NCBI GenBank assembly: GCA_017307315.1
Contig: JAFKFF010000114.1
Coordinates: 1 to 10,864, forward strand
From: Alphaproteobacteria bacterium
Lineage (GTDB): Bacteria > Pseudomonadota > Alphaproteobacteria > Micropepsales > Micropepsaceae
Length of the DNA stretch: 10,864 nucleotides
Direction of reading: 5' to 3'
The notes below the pieces were generated by a model that worked only from the letters and a program-made list of their open reading frames with translations, ran no database searches and had not been told where the DNA came from. Below are positions 9,453 through 10,864 of this stretch, one piece after another. The first letter of the stretch is position 1. The number at the start of each line of letters is the position of its first letter. The position numbers were made by a program, and so were the translations under genes.

Positions 9453-9520
9453 CTTCCCCCGTGCGGCAAAGCCGCTGGCGGGGGAAGATGTCCGCTAGCG
9501 GGCTTGCCCGCGTGGCGGAC
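9453..9520. repeat. Double-hairpin palindromic element (REP/RIME-like)
   Basis: Two large adjacent palindromes. The first has outer arms CTTCCCCCG / CGGGGGAAG (9453-9461, 9479-9487) and an inner stem GCGGC / GCCGC with an AAA loop (9463-9475). The second has outer arms GTCCGC / GCGGAC (9490-9495, 9515-9520) and an inner stem GCGGGC / GCCCGC with a TT turn (9498-9511). It sits in the short gap between two converging genes, the usual site of REP, BIME or rhizobial RIME-type intergenic repeats. Whether it recurs in the genome cannot be seen here. A second terminator or transcript-stabilising structure is the alternative. Confidence 0.6.
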
Positions 9521-9532
9521 AGATGGGGGTAA

Positions 9533-10273
9533 TCAACGACGATTTCCCATGAAGCGGAGCAGGAAGATGAACAGGTTGATGAAGTCGAGATAGAGGCGCA
9601 GCGCCCCCATGATCGCCTTCTTGCCGGTGGTCTCGCTGTCGTCGCCGGCGAAGTACATGTTTTTGATGCTCTGGCTGTCATAGGCGGTCAGGCCCGTGAA
9701 AATCAGAACGCCGATCACCGAGACCACGAACTGCAGCTGCGTGGACTGGAAGAACATGTTGGCGAGCGAAGCCAGAATCAGACCGATCAGGCCCATGAAC
9801 AGGAAGGAGCCGAAACCGGTGAGATCGCGGCTCGTGGTGTAGCCCCAAAGGCTCATGGCACCGAAGGTCGCCGCGGTGACGAAGAAGGTCAGCGCGATCG
9901 AGGCGCCCGTGTAGACGAAGAGGATGGTCGACAGCGAAATGCCCATCAGCGCCGAATAGAGCCAGAAGGTGCCTTGGGCCGCGGCAAAGCTCATCCGCTG
10001 CATGCCGAAGGAAAAAAGCAGCACCATGCCCACCGGCGCGAAGATCGCGATCCAGCCCAGGATGTTGGGCTGCAGCGCGACGCCGTTGGCCGTCTGAACC
10101 TGGCTGAAGAAAACACTGTAGAGCGCCGTGTTGGCCGTCAGCCAAGCTACCGCGCCGGTCAGGCCGAGACCGACCATCATGTAATTGTAGACCCGCAGCA
10201 TGTACGAGCGCAGGCCCTGATCTACCGCGGCAACCGCGCTGCCAGCGGCAAGCCGATTGTCATAATTCGCCAT
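9533..10273 (-). CDS. Bax inhibitor-1/YccA family membrane protein
   Basis: A 246-residue inner-membrane protein of the BI-1 (TMBIM) family. Bacterial members include YccA, which binds and modulates the FtsH protease in E. coli, and YetJ, a pH-sensitive calcium leak channel. Seven helices are likely (about residues 30-48, 71-90, 99-118, 121-140, 152-174, 181-197 and 228-243). D199 in LTAYDSQ and D230 in LYLDFINLF match the position of the paired aspartates of YetJ (D171/D195), although the connecting loop is about seven residues longer. The ATG at 10273 has an AGGGAG ribosome binding site 6 nt upstream (10280-10285). It has its own promoter upstream and a terminator downstream, so it is probably monocistronic. 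Which of the two roles it plays cannot be decided from sequence. Confidence 0.95.
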   Translation of the reverse strand: MANYDNRLAAGSAVAAVDQGLRSYMLRVYNYMMVGLGLTGAVAWLTANTALYSVFFSQVQTANGVALQPNILGWIAIFAPVGMVLLFSFGMQRMSFAAAQGTFWLYSALMGISLSTILFVYTGASIALTFFVTAATFGAMSLWGYTTSRDLTGFGSFLFMGLIGLILASLANMFFQSTQLQFVVSVIGVLIFTGLTAYDSQSIKNMYFAGDDSETTGKKAIMGALRLYLDFINLFIFLLRFMGNRR

Positions 10274-10295
10274 GAGGAACTCCCTGTAAGCCTTC

Positions 10296-10326
10296 AGTAT
10301 ATCGTGATTTGTGGCGCGGGTATCAA
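10296..10326 (-). promoter_or_regulatory. Sigma70-like promoter for the BI-1/YccA-family gene
   Basis: On the minus strand TTGATA (10321-10326) and TATACT (10296-10301) each match the consensus -35 and -10 at five of six bases, with a spacer of 19 nt, slightly long. The start of transcription would be near 10289, giving a leader of about 16 nt that just contains the AGGGAG ribosome binding site. Spacing is the weak point. Confidence 0.6.
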
Positions 10327-10329
10327 GCG

Positions 10330-10357
10330 GGCGGCGAATTTTGGGAAAACTGCCGCC
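10330..10357. other. Hairpin next to the BI-1/YccA-family promoter
   Basis: GGCGGC (10330-10335) and GCCGCC (10352-10357) form a 6-bp stem. Inside it TTTT / AAAA pairs around GGG (10339-10349). The structure lies just upstream of the -35 box and about 35-60 nt after the stop of the preceding permease gene. It could be a weak terminator for that permease transcript or an operator. There is no long T-run after it on the minus strand, so termination is not well supported. Confidence 0.3.
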
Positions 10358-10390
10358 TTCCAGGCTTTCCGGAAGTTAACTTTTGGTCGG

Positions 10391-10864
10391 TCAAGCGTTG
10401 CGCAAGCGCCGGGCCGGGCGCGCATTCAAGGCGGCGATGGCGCCGAAAAGGCCGAAAAGCAGCGTGGCGGCCCCGCCGCCGGCCACCGTCCAAAGGGCGG
10501 CATGGGCGTCGAAGACGAAGCTGGTGTCCAGAATCTGACGCGCTATCAGGCTGGCGGCCAAAGTACCCGCGCCCAGGGCGATGATGCCGGTGGCGATGCC
10601 GAGAAGTCCGTATTCCAGGATATAGACCAAGGCGATCTGCAGCCGCGTCGCGCCCACCACCTTCAGCACGGTGGCGTCATAGAGCCGGGTCCGCGCGCCC
10701 GCCGCGATGGTGCCGGCCAGGACTAGAAGTCCGGCCAGGATGGTGACCAGGCTGGCGGCACGAATGCCTTGCGCCAATTGCTGGAGAAGGGTGTTGACCT
10801 GGGCGATGGCGTCTTTCACCCGCACGGTGGAGATGTTCGGAAATTGCTCGGTCACCGCCATGTA
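10391..10864 (-). CDS. FtsX/YbbP-type ABC transporter permease, C-terminal fragment
   Basis: The last 157 residues of a permease whose N-terminal part lies beyond the right edge; an internal Met near the edge is not the start, because the frame runs on through the final codon (TAC). Three hydrophobic segments are visible (about residues 36-56, 78-108 and 121-146 of the fragment). The stretch YDATVLKVVGATRLQIA is typical of the FtsX domain. The pattern with a long amphipathic lead (VRVKDAIAQVNTLLQQLAQGI) fits the large duplicated YbbP-like permeases, usually about 800 residues, which pair with a YbbA ATPase and often a TesA-type esterase. Those partners would lie to the right. The role is probably lipid or lipoprotein-related export, inferred from the family only. 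Confidence 0.88.
   Translation of the reverse strand, partial: YMAVTEQFPNISTVRVKDAIAQVNTLLQQLAQGIRAASLVTILAGLLVLAGTIAAGARTRLYDATVLKVVGATRLQIALVYILEYGLLGIATGIIALGAGTLAASLIARQILDTSFVFDAHAALWTVAGGGAATLLFGLFGAIAALNARPARRLRNA

Noticed and set aside
8816..9469. 217-codon minus-strand open frame
   Set aside because: Antisense to the DUF2794 gene and crossing the intergenic terminator; no recognisable domain.

Overview
This is a GC-rich window (roughly 60-65% by eye) of ordinary dense bacterial chromosome. It most likely comes from an alphaproteobacterium. The best clue is a complete DUF2794 protein, a family I know only from that class; the CarB and the Bax-inhibitor/YccA-type protein also look alphaproteobacterial. 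I cannot place it at genus level. No rRNA, tRNA, transposase, integrase or CRISPR array is visible.

Layout. (1) 1-2776, minus strand: carB, the large subunit of carbamoyl-phosphate synthase. It is cut off by the left edge, so the C-terminal allosteric domain is missing. A hairpin sits just before its ribosome binding site. (2) 2931-8313, minus strand: a tight five-gene operon, read from 8313 downwards. It encodes an ABC ATPase (GldA-like), an ABC-2 permease (GldF-like), a periplasmic GldG/ABC_transp_aux protein, a DUF4340 protein and a Rieske non-heme iron oxygenase. Junctions are ATGA, a 1-nt gap, ATGA and TGATG, so the genes look translationally coupled. (3) 8314-8407: a short divergent control region rich in inverted repeats. 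(4) 8408-8785, plus strand: a small four-helix membrane protein of unknown function with a TTG start. (5) 8990-9388, plus strand: the DUF2794 protein, preceded by a gap that contains a 10-bp long-range inverted repeat. (6) 9389-9532: a convergent intergenic region with a two-way terminator and a double-hairpin palindromic element. (7) 9533-10273, minus strand: a seven-helix BI-1/YccA-family protein with a recognisable promoter. (8) 10391-10864, minus strand: the C-terminal end of an FtsX/YbbP-type ABC permease cut by the right edge.

The most interesting unit is the operon at 2931-8313. The ATPase, permease, GldG-like and DUF4340 proteins form a recognisable membrane module. Its relatives are best known from Bacteroidetes gliding motility, but homologues occur in many non-gliding bacteria where the substrate is unknown. 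Here the module is fused by overlap to a Rieske oxygenase with intact iron-ligand motifs. That suggests, as inference only, that the transporter and the oxygenase act on the same lipid-like or aromatic compound. Several long open frames on the opposite strand of carB and of this operon are high-GC shadows and are not annotated.
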